The notes below the pieces were generated by a model. The model had not been told where the DNA came from and did not search any database. It worked only from the letters and a program-made list of their open reading frames with translations. Source: UMGS1696 sp964621755 (GTDB lineage: Bacteria > Bacillota > Clostridia > Oscillospirales > CAG-272). From it: a stretch of DNA of 64,000 bases. Shown in pieces: positions 52,553-60,635 of the stretch. The DNA lies in assembly GCA_964621755.1 (NCBI GenBank), contig CAZUPI010000011.1, forward strand, positions 6,374 through 70,373, given 5' to 3'. How positions within the stretch are numbered: position 1 is the first letter of the stretch; each line of letters begins with the position of its first letter. The translations under genes and the position numbers were made by a program.

Positions 52553-53107
52553 TCAGATTTCCATAATTTCCTTTTCTTTTACAGCGGTAATGTTATCGAT
52601 TTCTTTGATATACTTATCGGTAAGGTCCTGAATTGCCTTATCGGACTGCTTCTGCTCGTCCTCCGTCATTTCACTGTTTTTCTTCATGGTTTTGCTCTTG
52701 TCGTTTGCTTCGCGGCGGATGTTGCGTACAGAAACCTTTGCTCCTTCACTGTATTTTGCAAGGTTCTTTTTAATTTCGCGACGGCGCTCTTCAGTAAGCT
52801 GCGGGAAAACAAGGCGGATAACCTTACCGTCGTTCATAGGCGTGATGCCGACGTCCGAAGCCAGAATTGCTTTTTCGATGCTCTTTAGGGTAGTAGAATC
52901 CCACGGCTGGATGACGAGGGTCTTCGGGTCCGTAACCTTTACTTCTGCCATCTGGGTAACAGCGGTGGGAACTCCGTAATAGTCGACCATGACTTTAGAA
53001 ACGACAGCAGTATTCGCTCTGCCGGCGCGGATGACGGAAAGAGATTCCTCATAAACCTCTATCGACTTCTGCATTTTTCTTTCGTATTCTTTGGTGTCAA
53101 GTTTCAT
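52553..53107 (-). CDS. frr: Ribosome recycling factor
   Basis: Frr (184 residues) splits post-termination ribosomes with EF-G. The typical features are the long helical bundle, YEESLSVIRAGRANTAVVSKVMVDYYG near the start, and IVLVFPQLTEERRREIKKNL-like sequence (VIRLVFPQLTEERRREIKKN). AAGGAG precedes the ATG. It follows pyrH by 36 bases. The 129-base gap toward uppS has no obvious terminator. Confidence 0.97.
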   Translation of the reverse strand: MKLDTKEYERKMQKSIEVYEESLSVIRAGRANTAVVSKVMVDYYGVPTAVTQMAEVKVTDPKTLVIQPWDSTTLKSIEKAILASDVGITPMNDGKVIRLVFPQLTEERRREIKKNLAKYSEGAKVSVRNIRREANDKSKTMKKNSEMTEDEQKQSDKAIQDLTDKYIKEIDNITAVKEKEIMEI

Positions 53108-53143
53108 TGTTTTATCTCCTTTATGATTTAGTTAGTTTTCCTT

Positions 53144-53911
53144 TCAATACAACTCCGGCACAACCGTTTTATCATGAGATACGAAGGTGCCGATTTCCTC
53201 GCCGGACACGACGCGGATGATATTTTCAGGGTCGGACAGAGCAAAGACATACATATCGATCTTCTGCTCTTCAGCCAGTGCAGAGGCAGATACGTCGGTG
53301 GCATGGAGGCCGTCCTTGAGACACTTATCATACGAGATGACCTTATATTTTTTCGCCCTTCCCATATTCTCCTTCTTATTGGGGTCGCACGTGTACACGC
53401 CGTCGATATTTTTTGCCATTAGGATGATATCCGCTTGAATTTCTGCGCCGCGCACAACCACTGTAGTATCCGTTGTTACAAACGGAATGCCGATACCCGC
53501 ACCAAAAATAACGACCATGCCTTCTTTCAAATGGGCAATCGCCTTGCGGAAATCATACGGCTCAGCAAAGCTGTTCATCTGGATAGGTGACATGACTGTA
53601 ACCTTGCAGTCTTTCTTCTCGAGCGCATCCTCCAGTCTGAGACAGTTCATCATCGTAGCGAGCATCCCCATGTGATCTGCTCTCGCCCTTGTGACGCCCT
53701 CGCCGAGTGCGCCGCGCCAAATATTTCCTGCACCGATAACTACGCCGACTTCTACGCCGTCATCAACAAGCCGTTTAATAACATTCGTAATCTTATCGAT
53801 AATTTCCCTATCAAAAATTTCCTCTGTTTTCCCATTCGCGTTTTTCTTCGCAATAGCCTCACCGGAGAGCTTAAGGAGAACTCTATTAAACCTACGCTTT
53901 GCGTCAGACAT
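53144..53911 (-). CDS. pyrH: Uridylate kinase
   Basis: PyrH (255 residues) phosphorylates UMP to UDP. The amino-acid-kinase fold begins FNRVLLKLSGEAIAKKNANG. GVVIGAGNIWRG binds phosphate. ADHMGMLATMMNCLRLEDAL and FGAGIGIPFVTTDTTVVVRGAEI are the conserved UMP and allosteric regions, and NIDGVYTCDPNK is the nucleotide loop. CGGAGGATTGG stands before the ATG. It has its own promoter upstream, so it starts the pyrH-to-polC transcript behind the tsf terminator. Confidence 0.97.
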   Translation of the reverse strand: MSDAKRRFNRVLLKLSGEAIAKKNANGKTEEIFDREIIDKITNVIKRLVDDGVEVGVVIGAGNIWRGALGEGVTRARADHMGMLATMMNCLRLEDALEKKDCKVTVMSPIQMNSFAEPYDFRKAIAHLKEGMVVIFGAGIGIPFVTTDTTVVVRGAEIQADIILMAKNIDGVYTCDPNKKENMGRAKKYKVISYDKCLKDGLHATDVSASALAEEQKIDMYVFALSDPENIIRVVSGEEIGTFVSHDKTVVPELY

Positions 53912-53947
53912 GCCAATCCTCCGAAATTACAATTATTTATCCCTCAT

Positions 53948-53976
53948 ATTTTACATTATCATTGCGCATTTGTAAA
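53948..53976 (-). promoter_or_regulatory. Promoter of pyrH
   Basis: On the minus strand, TTTACA (53976-53971) and TAAAAT (53953-53948) are separated by 17 bases, 37 bases upstream of the pyrH ATG. Confidence 0.7.
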
Positions 53977-54035
53977 GACCTTTTTTGTAAACTAATAGAA
54001 AATCACGGTACAATTTGATATTCCGGGGAATAAAA

Positions 54036-54074
54036 TTCGCGAGCTCATAAAACGGAAATTTATGAGCTCGCGAA
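54036..54074 (-). terminator. Terminator of rpsB-tsf
   Basis: TTCGCGAGCTCATAAA and TTTATGAGCTCGCGAA form a 16-bp perfect stem around a 7-base loop. TTTTATT follows on the minus strand. It separates the rpsB-tsf transcript from pyrH. The 130 bases between tsf and this stem hold another copy of the AACTTTTTAAAAG-type repeat (54172-54187). Confidence 0.9.
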
Positions 54075-54203
54075 CAATTTGCTCGAAACTTGGATAGCTG
54101 AAGCATTGGATTTGCACATAATACATCCAATACAATCGTCTAAGGAATTTTAAAAGACTCAGAGGAACTTTTTAAAAGCTCCCCTTGTTTTTCAAAAATA
54201 TCT

Positions 54204-55136
54204 TTACTGAGCCTGACCAGTAAGTCTTGCGATTTCTTCTGCAAAATCGTCTTCTCTCTTTTCGAGGCCTTCACCCTTTTCGAAGAGTACGAAGCTGTCA
54301 ATCTTGATGCTGCCGCCGAGTTCCTTTGCGGTAGCTGCAACGTACTTACCGATGGTAAGGCTGTCGTCCTTAACGTAAATCTGTTCAACAAGGCAGGACT
54401 TTTCGTAGAACTTGCCCAGTCTGCCTTCTACCATCTTTGCGATGATAGCGTCCGGCTTGTTAGCATTCTTTTCGTCGTTCTTGATTTGTGCTACGAGGAT
54501 TTCCTTCTCTTCGGCAAGAACGGATTCCGGAACATCTTCCTTATTTACGTATGTCGGAGGTGTACCTGCTGCTATCTGCAGGCAGATATTCTTTGCGAAT
54601 TCTGCGAATTCCGGCTTAGCTACAACTGCTTCGTCAGCGTCAAACTTTACGATAACGCCTGCGATGCCGCCGCCATGAATATAAGTGGAGAGAATGCCTT
54701 CAACGATAACAAAACGGCGGATGTTCATGTTTTCGCCGATTGTGAAAATCATGTCCTTCAGCTTTGCTTCAACAGTAAATTCGGAATCGTAAGGAAGAGC
54801 CTTCAGAGCTTCGATATCAGCGGGCTTATTCTTTACGATAACCTTCAGAATATTCTTAACAAAGGTCTTAAAAGTCTCATTCTTTGCAACGAAGTCTGTT
54901 TCAGCGTTTACTTCGATAATAGCTGCGGTATTGCCCTCTACGAGAATATCAACAACGCCTTCAGCGGCAATTCTGCCCGCCTTCTTGTCAGCCTTGCTGA
55001 GACCCTTCTCACGAAGAATCTTGATAGCTTCGTCAGAATTGCCTTCTGCCTCAACGAGCGCCTTTTTGCAGTCCATCATACCTGCGCCTGTCTTAGCTCT
55101 GAGTTCGTTTACCATTTTAGCTGTGATTGCTGCCAT
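54204..55136 (-). CDS. tsf: Translation elongation factor Ts
   Basis: EF-Ts (310 residues) recycles EF-Tu. MAAITAKMVNELRAKTGAGM and MDCKKALVEAEGNSDEAIKI form the N-terminal UBA-like domain. NTAAIIEVNAETDFVAKNETF and YIHGGGIAGVIVKF mark the two core subdomains. AGGAG lies 9 bases before the ATG. It is co-transcribed behind rpsB, as in nearly all bacteria. Confidence 0.98.
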   Translation of the reverse strand: MAAITAKMVNELRAKTGAGMMDCKKALVEAEGNSDEAIKILREKGLSKADKKAGRIAAEGVVDILVEGNTAAIIEVNAETDFVAKNETFKTFVKNILKVIVKNKPADIEALKALPYDSEFTVEAKLKDMIFTIGENMNIRRFVIVEGILSTYIHGGGIAGVIVKFDADEAVVAKPEFAEFAKNICLQIAAGTPPTYVNKEDVPESVLAEEKEILVAQIKNDEKNANKPDAIIAKMVEGRLGKFYEKSCLVEQIYVKDDSLTIGKYVAATAKELGGSIKIDSFVLFEKGEGLEKREDDFAEEIARLTGQAQ

Positions 55137-55189
55137 ACTATTAAACTCCTGTATTTTTATTTTATCTTTATCTCTATGTCTCTGCTCAA

Positions 55190-55945
55190 TCAGAACTTAG
55201 CGGGTTCTGCGTCTTCTTCCTCTTCAGCTGCAGTAATTTCTGCTTCTGCATCGTTGAGCTGTTCGCCCTGTTTGCCTTCGATTACGGAGTCGGCGATAAC
55301 GGAAGTGATAAGACGGATACCGCGAATAGCGTCGTCGTTGCCCGGGATGACGTAATCTGCATCGTCAGGGTCACAGTTTGTATCGACGATAGCAACCACC
55401 GGAATACCGAGCTTCTTGCATTCGAGAACTGCGTTGTGTTCTTTTCTGGGATCAACAATGAACACAGCTGCTGGAAGTCCCTTCATGTTCTTGATACCGC
55501 CGAGGTTCTTGTTGAGGTTATCCATTTCCTTAACGAGAGCCGCAACTTCCTTCTTCGGGAGCATATCGAACACGCCGTCTTCCTTCATCTTTTCGAGAGA
55601 ACGGAGTCTTTCGATAGAAGAACGGATGGTCTTATAGTTGGTCAGCATACCACCGAGCCATCTGATATTTACATAGTACATGCCGCAGCGTTCTGCTTCT
55701 TCACGGATGGTATCAGCAGCCTGCTTCTTGGTACCAACAAAGAGAATGTTGCCGCCATCTTCCACTGTCTGGCGAACGAACATATAAGCCTCTTCAAACT
55801 TCTTGATTGTCTTCTGGAGGTCGATGATATATACACCATTTCTTTCGGTGAAGATGTACTCTGCCATCTTCGGATTCCAGCGTCTTGTGTGATGACCAAA
55901 ATGTACGCCTGCTTCGAGAAGCTGCTTAATAGATACAATAGACAT
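55190..55945 (-). CDS. rpsB: 30S ribosomal protein S2
   Basis: S2 (251 residues). SIVSIKQLLEAGVHFGHHTR and RWNPKMAEYIFTERNGVYII are diagnostic, as are GGNILFVGTKKQAADTI and IRWLGGMLTNYKTIRSSIER. I start at the ATG at 55945, where GGGGGAC stands 9 bases upstream. The frame stays open 61 codons further up, but that stretch is the untranslated leader. The tail is acidic (AEITAAEEEEDAEPAKF), a little longer than usual. Confidence 0.98.
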   Translation of the reverse strand: MSIVSIKQLLEAGVHFGHHTRRWNPKMAEYIFTERNGVYIIDLQKTIKKFEEAYMFVRQTVEDGGNILFVGTKKQAADTIREEAERCGMYYVNIRWLGGMLTNYKTIRSSIERLRSLEKMKEDGVFDMLPKKEVAALVKEMDNLNKNLGGIKNMKGLPAAVFIVDPRKEHNAVLECKKLGIPVVAIVDTNCDPDDADYVIPGNDDAIRGIRLITSVIADSVIEGKQGEQLNDAEAEITAAEEEEDAEPAKF

Positions 55946-56154
55946 ATTTTTATGTCCCCCTTCGGTTTTTTCCACCATGCCGTCTATATCTGCCGCCGTG
56001 AGCTTCCGCGGAATCTGAGTCAGAGCGAGTTTCCCGTTCTTTATCCGCGCCATGTACCGGAACTTTATCTTCCGGCACGTATTTGGCACCGGGCAGACAC
56101 GCCACCGGCATGTGTGTTTTTCGCGCAAGTCATTTTATTCCAAATAACACACGT
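55946..56154 (-). promoter_or_regulatory. Long structured 5' leader of rpsB
   Basis: Between the promoter and the rpsB ATG are about 210 nt without a gene. One clear hairpin is seen: GTGCCGGAA-gataaag-TTCCGGTAC on the minus strand (56078-56054, one G-U pair). A GC-rich stretch GCCGGTGGCGTG ... CCCGGTGCC precedes it. Such leaders of ribosomal protein operons often bind the protein for autoregulation. An S2-binding role is inferred. Confidence 0.5.
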
Positions 56155-56160
56155 GAAGTT

Positions 56161-56189
56161 ATTATATCACATCTCTATATAAATATCAA
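56161..56189 (-). promoter_or_regulatory. Promoter of rpsB-tsf
   Basis: On the minus strand, TTGATA (56189-56184) and TATAAT (56166-56161) are separated by 17 bases. Confidence 0.85.
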
Positions 56190-56223
56190 CGGCATGTTCA
56201 TGTATTCATCAAAAATTTACAAT

Positions 56224-56520
56224 TCAAAAAAGCCATCCGCCTTTTTTATACTTCTCGCGTTTGCAGTCACACGGTTCGCATCGGATATTTTCACGAACTT
56301 CCACAAGCACTGTGTCCTCTCCGATACAAATAATTTTTTCCCACGGAATTTTAATAGTATTTTTCGCAGAAAACATCCCAAAAAACTGTTCCGTAACAAA
56401 AATCGCGCAAATTTTCCCACAGTCGGTATCAATCAAGTAATCGCAAATGAACCCAAGCCTACGCCCATCGCACGTATTAATAACATCCTTTTCCCGCAGT
56501 TCCGACGCGTTCACAATCAT
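56224..56520 (-). CDS. YlmC/YmxH-family PRC-barrel protein
   Basis: This protein of about 98 residues resembles the YlmC/YmxH group found in spore-formers. ASELREKDVINTCDGRRLGFI is the PRC-barrel start, CDYLIDTDCGKICAIFV the second strand pair, and IPWEKIICIGEDTVLVEV the end. The C terminus has extra Cys (IRCEPCDCKREKYKKGGW), so metal binding is possible. GGAGGGGA lies before two ATGs; I use the second (56520), and 56523 is equally possible. Members are linked to sporulation by annotation, but the molecular role is unknown. Confidence 0.82.
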   Translation of the reverse strand: MIVNASELREKDVINTCDGRRLGFICDYLIDTDCGKICAIFVTEQFFGMFSAKNTIKIPWEKIICIGEDTVLVEVRENIRCEPCDCKREKYKKGGWLF

Positions 56521-56637
56521 CATTCCCCTCCAAACCATAAAATCTACATTATTTATACGCAGAGTCTCCGTGGAATAGAACTTCTTTATTGGAAATGGTC
56601 ATGGAGTCCGCTACATCCACTGCATAGGGTAACTCTA

Positions 56638-56677
56638 CAAGCCCGCCAAACCTTTTGGGAAAGGTTTGGCGGGCTTG
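56638..56677. terminator. Strong hairpin between the dehydrogenase and YlmC genes
   Basis: CAAGCCCGCCAAACCTTT and AAAGGTTTGGCGGGCTTG pair over 18 bases with a four-base loop. There is no long T-run on either side, yet the position 36 bases past the dehydrogenase stop suits a terminator. The rest of 56540-56712 shows nothing. Confidence 0.6.
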
Positions 56678-56712
56678 TATGCAGGGCAAATATTCACAAA
56701 ATGGAGGCTTTT

Positions 56713-57804
56713 TCAATATACCCCATTGATTTCCGACGGGACTACTGCCGGCTGACGGGTGAAGGGAGCTTCTATTTTAATTGGCGCGTTTGCGCGGCTG
56801 CTCTTCTCGAAAGCGGTCATGATTTCGAGGACGTGGAACTGCTGCATGTAGTTAGCGCGATGCAGTCTTCCCTGCACGATTGCGTCAGCCATTTCGGATA
56901 AGCCGAGCGCGCGGCTGTTGTTTGTGAAGCCAGGGTCGAGTTCAACCTTTTCATAGCCGCTGCCCATACGGTTGATTTTTACGTCTCCGCCAAAGGTATT
57001 CGGGTCGGGAACGAGGATAGAACCCTTTTCGCCGTAGATTTCGATGAAGGTGCCTCGCTCAGCAAAAGTATCGAAGGACACAGTCAGAGAGACGATAGCG
57101 CCCGATGCAAAGCGAATTGCGCCAGTTGTAAATGTATCAACCTCTACGTCGATGATTTCGCCACGGTGCGGCTCGCTGCCGATGGTACGCTGCGGGAAGG
57201 AAATCCGGCCGTATGCCATGACTGATTCTACTGCGCCAAGCAAATTCACAAGTGCGGTAGTATAGTAAGGTCCCATATCAAGCATAGGGCCGCCGCCTCT
57301 TTTATAGAAAAATTCCGGGTCGGGATGCCAGCTTTCGGGGCCTCTTCCGAGCATGTGCGCATTTGCACCCACCACTTTTCCGATTGCGCCCTCATCGATA
57401 AGCCGTCTTGCAGTCTGGATTCCGGCACCCATGAACGTATCCGGTGCGCCGCCGAGATAAAGACTACGTTCTTTCGCAAGGTGGACAAGCTCACGAGCGT
57501 CATCCACGTTTGTAGCGAGTGGTTTTTCGGAATAGACGTGCTTACCGGCCAGGAGTGCCGCTTTGGTCACGCCGTAGTGGTCATTCGGACGCGTGATATT
57601 CAACACGATATCCACCGCCGGGTCTGCAAAAATTTCATACATGTCCTTGTAAATCTTTGCGACACCGTACTGCTTCGCCTGATTTTCCGCCTTTTCGCGA
57701 ATGAGGTCACAGACTCCCGCAACCTCGACATTCTTAAACATTCCGCCGATGTTTGACAGGTAGATGCCGCTGATGTTGCCGCATCCGACAATTCCAATTT
57801 TCAT
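56713..57804 (-). CDS. Gfo/Idh/MocA-family oxidoreductase
   Basis: This 363-residue NAD(P)-dependent sugar or cyclitol dehydrogenase has the Rossmann motif KIGIVGCGNISGIYLSNIG. It also has ITRPNDHYGVTKAALLAGKH and the catalytic-region VYSEKPLATNVDDARELV (the EKP motif with the active Lys). GGGPMLDMGPYYTTALVNLLG is typical of the C-terminal substrate domain. CGGAGG stands before the ATG. It lies downstream of the solute-binding lipoprotein gene behind a terminator. Oxidation of an imported sugar derivative is a reasonable guess. Confidence 0.93.
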   Translation of the reverse strand: MKIGIVGCGNISGIYLSNIGGMFKNVEVAGVCDLIREKAENQAKQYGVAKIYKDMYEIFADPAVDIVLNITRPNDHYGVTKAALLAGKHVYSEKPLATNVDDARELVHLAKERSLYLGGAPDTFMGAGIQTARRLIDEGAIGKVVGANAHMLGRGPESWHPDPEFFYKRGGGPMLDMGPYYTTALVNLLGAVESVMAYGRISFPQRTIGSEPHRGEIIDVEVDTFTTGAIRFASGAIVSLTVSFDTFAERGTFIEIYGEKGSILVPDPNTFGGDVKINRMGSGYEKVELDPGFTNNSRALGLSEMADAIVQGRLHRANYMQQFHVLEIMTAFEKSSRANAPIKIEAPFTRQPAVVPSEINGVY

Positions 57805-57837
57805 ATTTACCTCCGGTAAATTTTAGTTTCTTATCGT

Positions 57838-57871
57838 TAAAACAGACCCGCACAGAGTGGTACGGGTCTGT
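57838..57871 (-). terminator. Terminator of the solute-binding protein gene
   Basis: ACAGACCCG and CGGGTCTGT form a 9-bp perfect stem with a 12-base loop. On the minus strand TTTTAAC follows. It lies 28 bases beyond the lipoprotein stop. Confidence 0.75.
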
Positions 57872-57899
57872 AAATTTTGGGGTACAGATTTATAATCAA

Positions 57900-59597
57900 T
57901 TAGGAAGCTGGATAGACTTCATCGTACCATGCAGCGTAAATATATGCGATAGAATTTTCGTTATCTGATGTATCAAGGAGAGAAGTGAGAAGCTCGTTTG
58001 CTTTGATTTCTGCCTTGAATTCTGTGATTGCATCGTCATATTCTGCATATGTAAGTGCATCAAGTCTTGCCTTATATTCCCTGGAAAGCTCTGCAAGTTC
58101 CTTTATCTGAGCTTCGTTTGCTTCGTTGATATAGCCCGAGAACTTTATGTAGGGGCTGGAGATGGAATCGAGATTCTGCTGCTTACCATATGCCCAGTAA
58201 TCCATGGAAATGCCTTCGCCCGGATAAGTCATATAAACATTACCGGTATTAACAAGGTCCATCTGGTAATCATCGCTCAAAATTACGATAGTGTCTTGCG
58301 TATCTTCATCCTCATAATCCCAATGGACGCCCTGTGCGCCATACTGGAGAATCGTTCTGATATCGGAGCTGGTATTCAGATAGGTGATAATTTCCATAGA
58401 ACGAGAGAGGCTCTTGGAATAAGTACTTACAGCAAACATAGCGCCATATGCGTCATCTTCTGACATCATCGGCTTTGCATAAATGTTTACGTAGTAGTCA
58501 TCTCCATACTGTTCTGCGATGGAGGCGTCTCCCGCAATAACGCCGACTGCAAACTTTTCGCCTTCTTTAAGAGTGCCGTCACCAACGTAGCCAAGTTCCT
58601 TAAGTTCCTTCATAAGGCCAACCGTATTAACATATACACTGGTGGAAAAAATGCTCTTCGGCGGGCACTTTACACTGTAGGACATGGTATTCGTTACCTG
58701 AGATGCAAGGATGGACCAGTCTGTGGAGTTTTCGCCCCAATACGTCATATTGGCAGTTTCCACTTCGCCGAGGAGCGGGATAACACCATCAAGGTTCTGG
58801 AAGCCGATATCCTTGATGAAGTCACTACACTTCAGCAGAGTGTTGAGGTCAGACGGATTATAGTCGTACTCTTCTACGAGTTCCTTATTAACGAGGAGGT
58901 ACTGGTACTGTCCAACCGGATGGTTGTTCGGAATAGCATAAGTTCCGCCTACATTTGCGAGAGTGAGAAAAGTCGGATAAATATAAGTTTTGAGAATTTT
59001 GGAGTTTCCGCTCAATTCGCTGTCAAGCTGCTGAATGAGCTCCTCATCGATGTATCTGGTGTAGTTTTCATATCCCTGTACAAGGAAGATGTCAAGCTGC
59101 TTCTCGGTTACTTCCGGATACTTGATAACCGTAATACCAAGCTCGTTCTTGATGGTCTCTTCTTCGGTCACGGTTTCTTCTGTTTCTTCCGTTTCCTCTT
59201 CTGCGGAGACATCGATGCCCTGCGCCTTCAACGCTTTGAGTTCCTGTCTCTTCCGTTCAGCTTCTTCCTCTTCTTCAAGAATGGTAGTGGTGATTCTGTT
59301 GAGTTCCGCGTCTATGGTTTCCTGATACTCGTCTTCGGGAATCGCATGAAGCTCAATCGCAGTGTCATACTTTGCCTGGGTCAGCTTGTTAATCTGAGCT
59401 TCCGCAAGCTCGATTGCTTCCTCAGTAGTGTTTTTGCTGGTGGGCAGCCACAGGGAAAGGGTCATAGAGACACGAGTACTTTCCTCGGTATCCGCGGTTG
59501 CTTCAACGTCTTCTTCGGTTGCTTCCGATGAACATCCCGCAAACGAGCCGAGAACCATCATCATGGAGAGCAAGAGGCATGCTATTTTTTTATTCAT
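57900..59597 (-). CDS. Extracellular solute-binding lipoprotein (ABC importer type)
   Basis: This protein of about 565 residues resembles sugar-binding proteins of ABC importers. The lipoprotein signal is NKKIACLLLSMMMVLGSFAG with the lipid-bearing Cys next (C22). RVSMTLSLWLPTSKNTTEEAIEL opens the mature domain. AVGVIAGDASIAEQYGDDYYVN and SYSKSLSRSMEIITYLNTSS-type sequence fit the hinge and C-terminal lobe. A very acidic, probably coiled insert (TILEEEEEAERKRQ ... EEETEETEETVTEEETIK) interrupts the N-terminal lobe. GAGGAGG lies 8 bases before the ATG at 59597. No permease genes are next to it, so it is an orphan, and the ligand is unknown. Confidence 0.88.
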   Translation of the reverse strand: MNKKIACLLLSMMMVLGSFAGCSSEATEEDVEATADTEESTRVSMTLSLWLPTSKNTTEEAIELAEAQINKLTQAKYDTAIELHAIPEDEYQETIDAELNRITTTILEEEEEAERKRQELKALKAQGIDVSAEEETEETEETVTEEETIKNELGITVIKYPEVTEKQLDIFLVQGYENYTRYIDEELIQQLDSELSGNSKILKTYIYPTFLTLANVGGTYAIPNNHPVGQYQYLLVNKELVEEYDYNPSDLNTLLKCSDFIKDIGFQNLDGVIPLLGEVETANMTYWGENSTDWSILASQVTNTMSYSVKCPPKSIFSTSVYVNTVGLMKELKELGYVGDGTLKEGEKFAVGVIAGDASIAEQYGDDYYVNIYAKPMMSEDDAYGAMFAVSTYSKSLSRSMEIITYLNTSSDIRTILQYGAQGVHWDYEDEDTQDTIVILSDDYQMDLVNTGNVYMTYPGEGISMDYWAYGKQQNLDSISSPYIKFSGYINEANEAQIKELAELSREYKARLDALTYAEYDDAITEFKAEIKANELLTSLLDTSDNENSIAYIYAAWYDEVYPAS

Positions 59598-59665
59598 TAG
59601 GGAATCCTCCTCATAGATTCTTTGGGTCTTCTCTGCAAAAATAATGCCCATATAATTCTTACAAT

Positions 59666-59694
59666 ATTGTACACGAAAATCTTCAATATGTCAA
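59666..59694 (-). promoter_or_regulatory. Promoter of the solute-binding protein gene
   Basis: On the minus strand, TTGACA (59694-59689) and TACAAT (59671-59666) are separated by 17 bases. The remaining gap to 59877 is very AT-rich; I see only a weak A/T hairpin (GCTAAAAAAGC, TTTTTTTTAGG) that may end the sigma-like gene's transcript. Confidence 0.85.
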
Positions 59695-59877
59695 GTATTT
59701 TTTGTTGGATTGCTCCTAAAAAAAACGCTTTTTTAGCTTCATTTAAATTTTTACCCCGGATGTTTTTTGTGCATTATAAACAATTTATAGATTTTATTTT
59801 TGTACAAATCAACATTTTTATTGTATGTTTGGTACAATTAAGCAAAGCTGAAAATGTTCAAATAATCTATTTTTTCT

Positions 59878-60615
59878 TCAGCTATGCGTATGTTTGCCGG
59901 GATTATAGTGCGTATGATGATGCTCATGGCATTCAGAATCCGTGCATTCGCCGTCATGAGAAGCCTCCGTCGAGTCATCAAGCGGTACGTTTTCCGCTTC
60001 ATGGGATGCGACATCTTCCATCATTTCCATCATTGCGGTCACCTCGTCGAGCGAAAGACCGGTATCTGCAGCAATTTCCTCCGGCGTAGCTTCCCTGCCA
60101 AGCTTTTCCTCGAGCGTCATATCGCTGCGCGAAATTTTATTTAATAGCTCCATCACGTGTTCGGGAATTTTCCGTGACGCCTCTGCTTCTGATATGGCAT
60201 CTTCGATTGCACTCACGATGCAGGTCACTGCAAAATGCTTAAACTCTTCGGAAGCGGAAACCGCGGAGTAACCTTCGACCGCGTTCACGAGTCCAAGACT
60301 TCCCTCTTGAAGCAAATCGAGCAATTGGACGCCGCGCCCGCAGTACCGCTTGGCGGTACATATGACAAGCCGCATATTTCCTTCAATCAGCGCGTTCTTG
60401 GCAGACTCATCCTCCTCGAGGCGGCTCAGGAGGGATTTTTCCGTGTTGGCGTCAAGCGGCTTAAGAGAGGCGATTTCAGCAAGATAATCCTTTGCGTGAT
60501 TGCTCAGCCGGATGCCATCCTGCGTGAGCATCATTTCCATATCGCTGAAGGTGGGAATCATCTCCGACTCGAAGAGGATATCATCAATATAGGTTGGATT
60601 TTTTTCATTGGTCAT
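59878..60615 (-). CDS. Sigma-70-like protein without region 4, with Cys/His-rich tail
   Basis: This 245-residue paralogue of RpoD aligns with it without large gaps across regions 1.2, 2 and 3. Region 1.2 (about residues 38-70) reads AKDYLAEIASLKPLD. Region 2.1-2.2, the core-RNA-polymerase-binding part (75-115), is well kept: ALIEGNMRLVICTAKRYCG and LLDLLQEGSLGLVNAVE. Region 2.3-2.4 is lost in function: where RpoD has [20 protein letters not shown], this has KHFAVTCIVSAIEDAISEAE, with no Trp pair and acidic in place of basic residues. Region 3 is present (EEKLGREATPEEIAADTGLS). Region 4 is absent. Residues 220-245 are ECTDSEC followed by HEHHHTH and KHTH. It follows rpoD by 20 bases with GGGAG before the ATG. 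It could bind core polymerase and modulate it. Confidence 0.85.
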   Translation of the reverse strand: MTNEKNPTYIDDILFESEMIPTFSDMEMMLTQDGIRLSNHAKDYLAEIASLKPLDANTEKSLLSRLEEDESAKNALIEGNMRLVICTAKRYCGRGVQLLDLLQEGSLGLVNAVEGYSAVSASEEFKHFAVTCIVSAIEDAISEAEASRKIPEHVMELLNKISRSDMTLEEKLGREATPEEIAADTGLSLDEVTAMMEMMEDVASHEAENVPLDDSTEASHDGECTDSECHEHHHTHYNPGKHTHS

Positions 60616-60635
60616 TGATTTTCTCCCATTTTCCG

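Noticed and set aside
55946..56128. N-terminal extension of S2 by 61 codons
   Set aside because: S2 proteins begin at the segment SIVSIKQLLEAGVHFGH, which has a strong ribosome binding site. The upstream part is Cys/Arg-rich and lies in the leader RNA.
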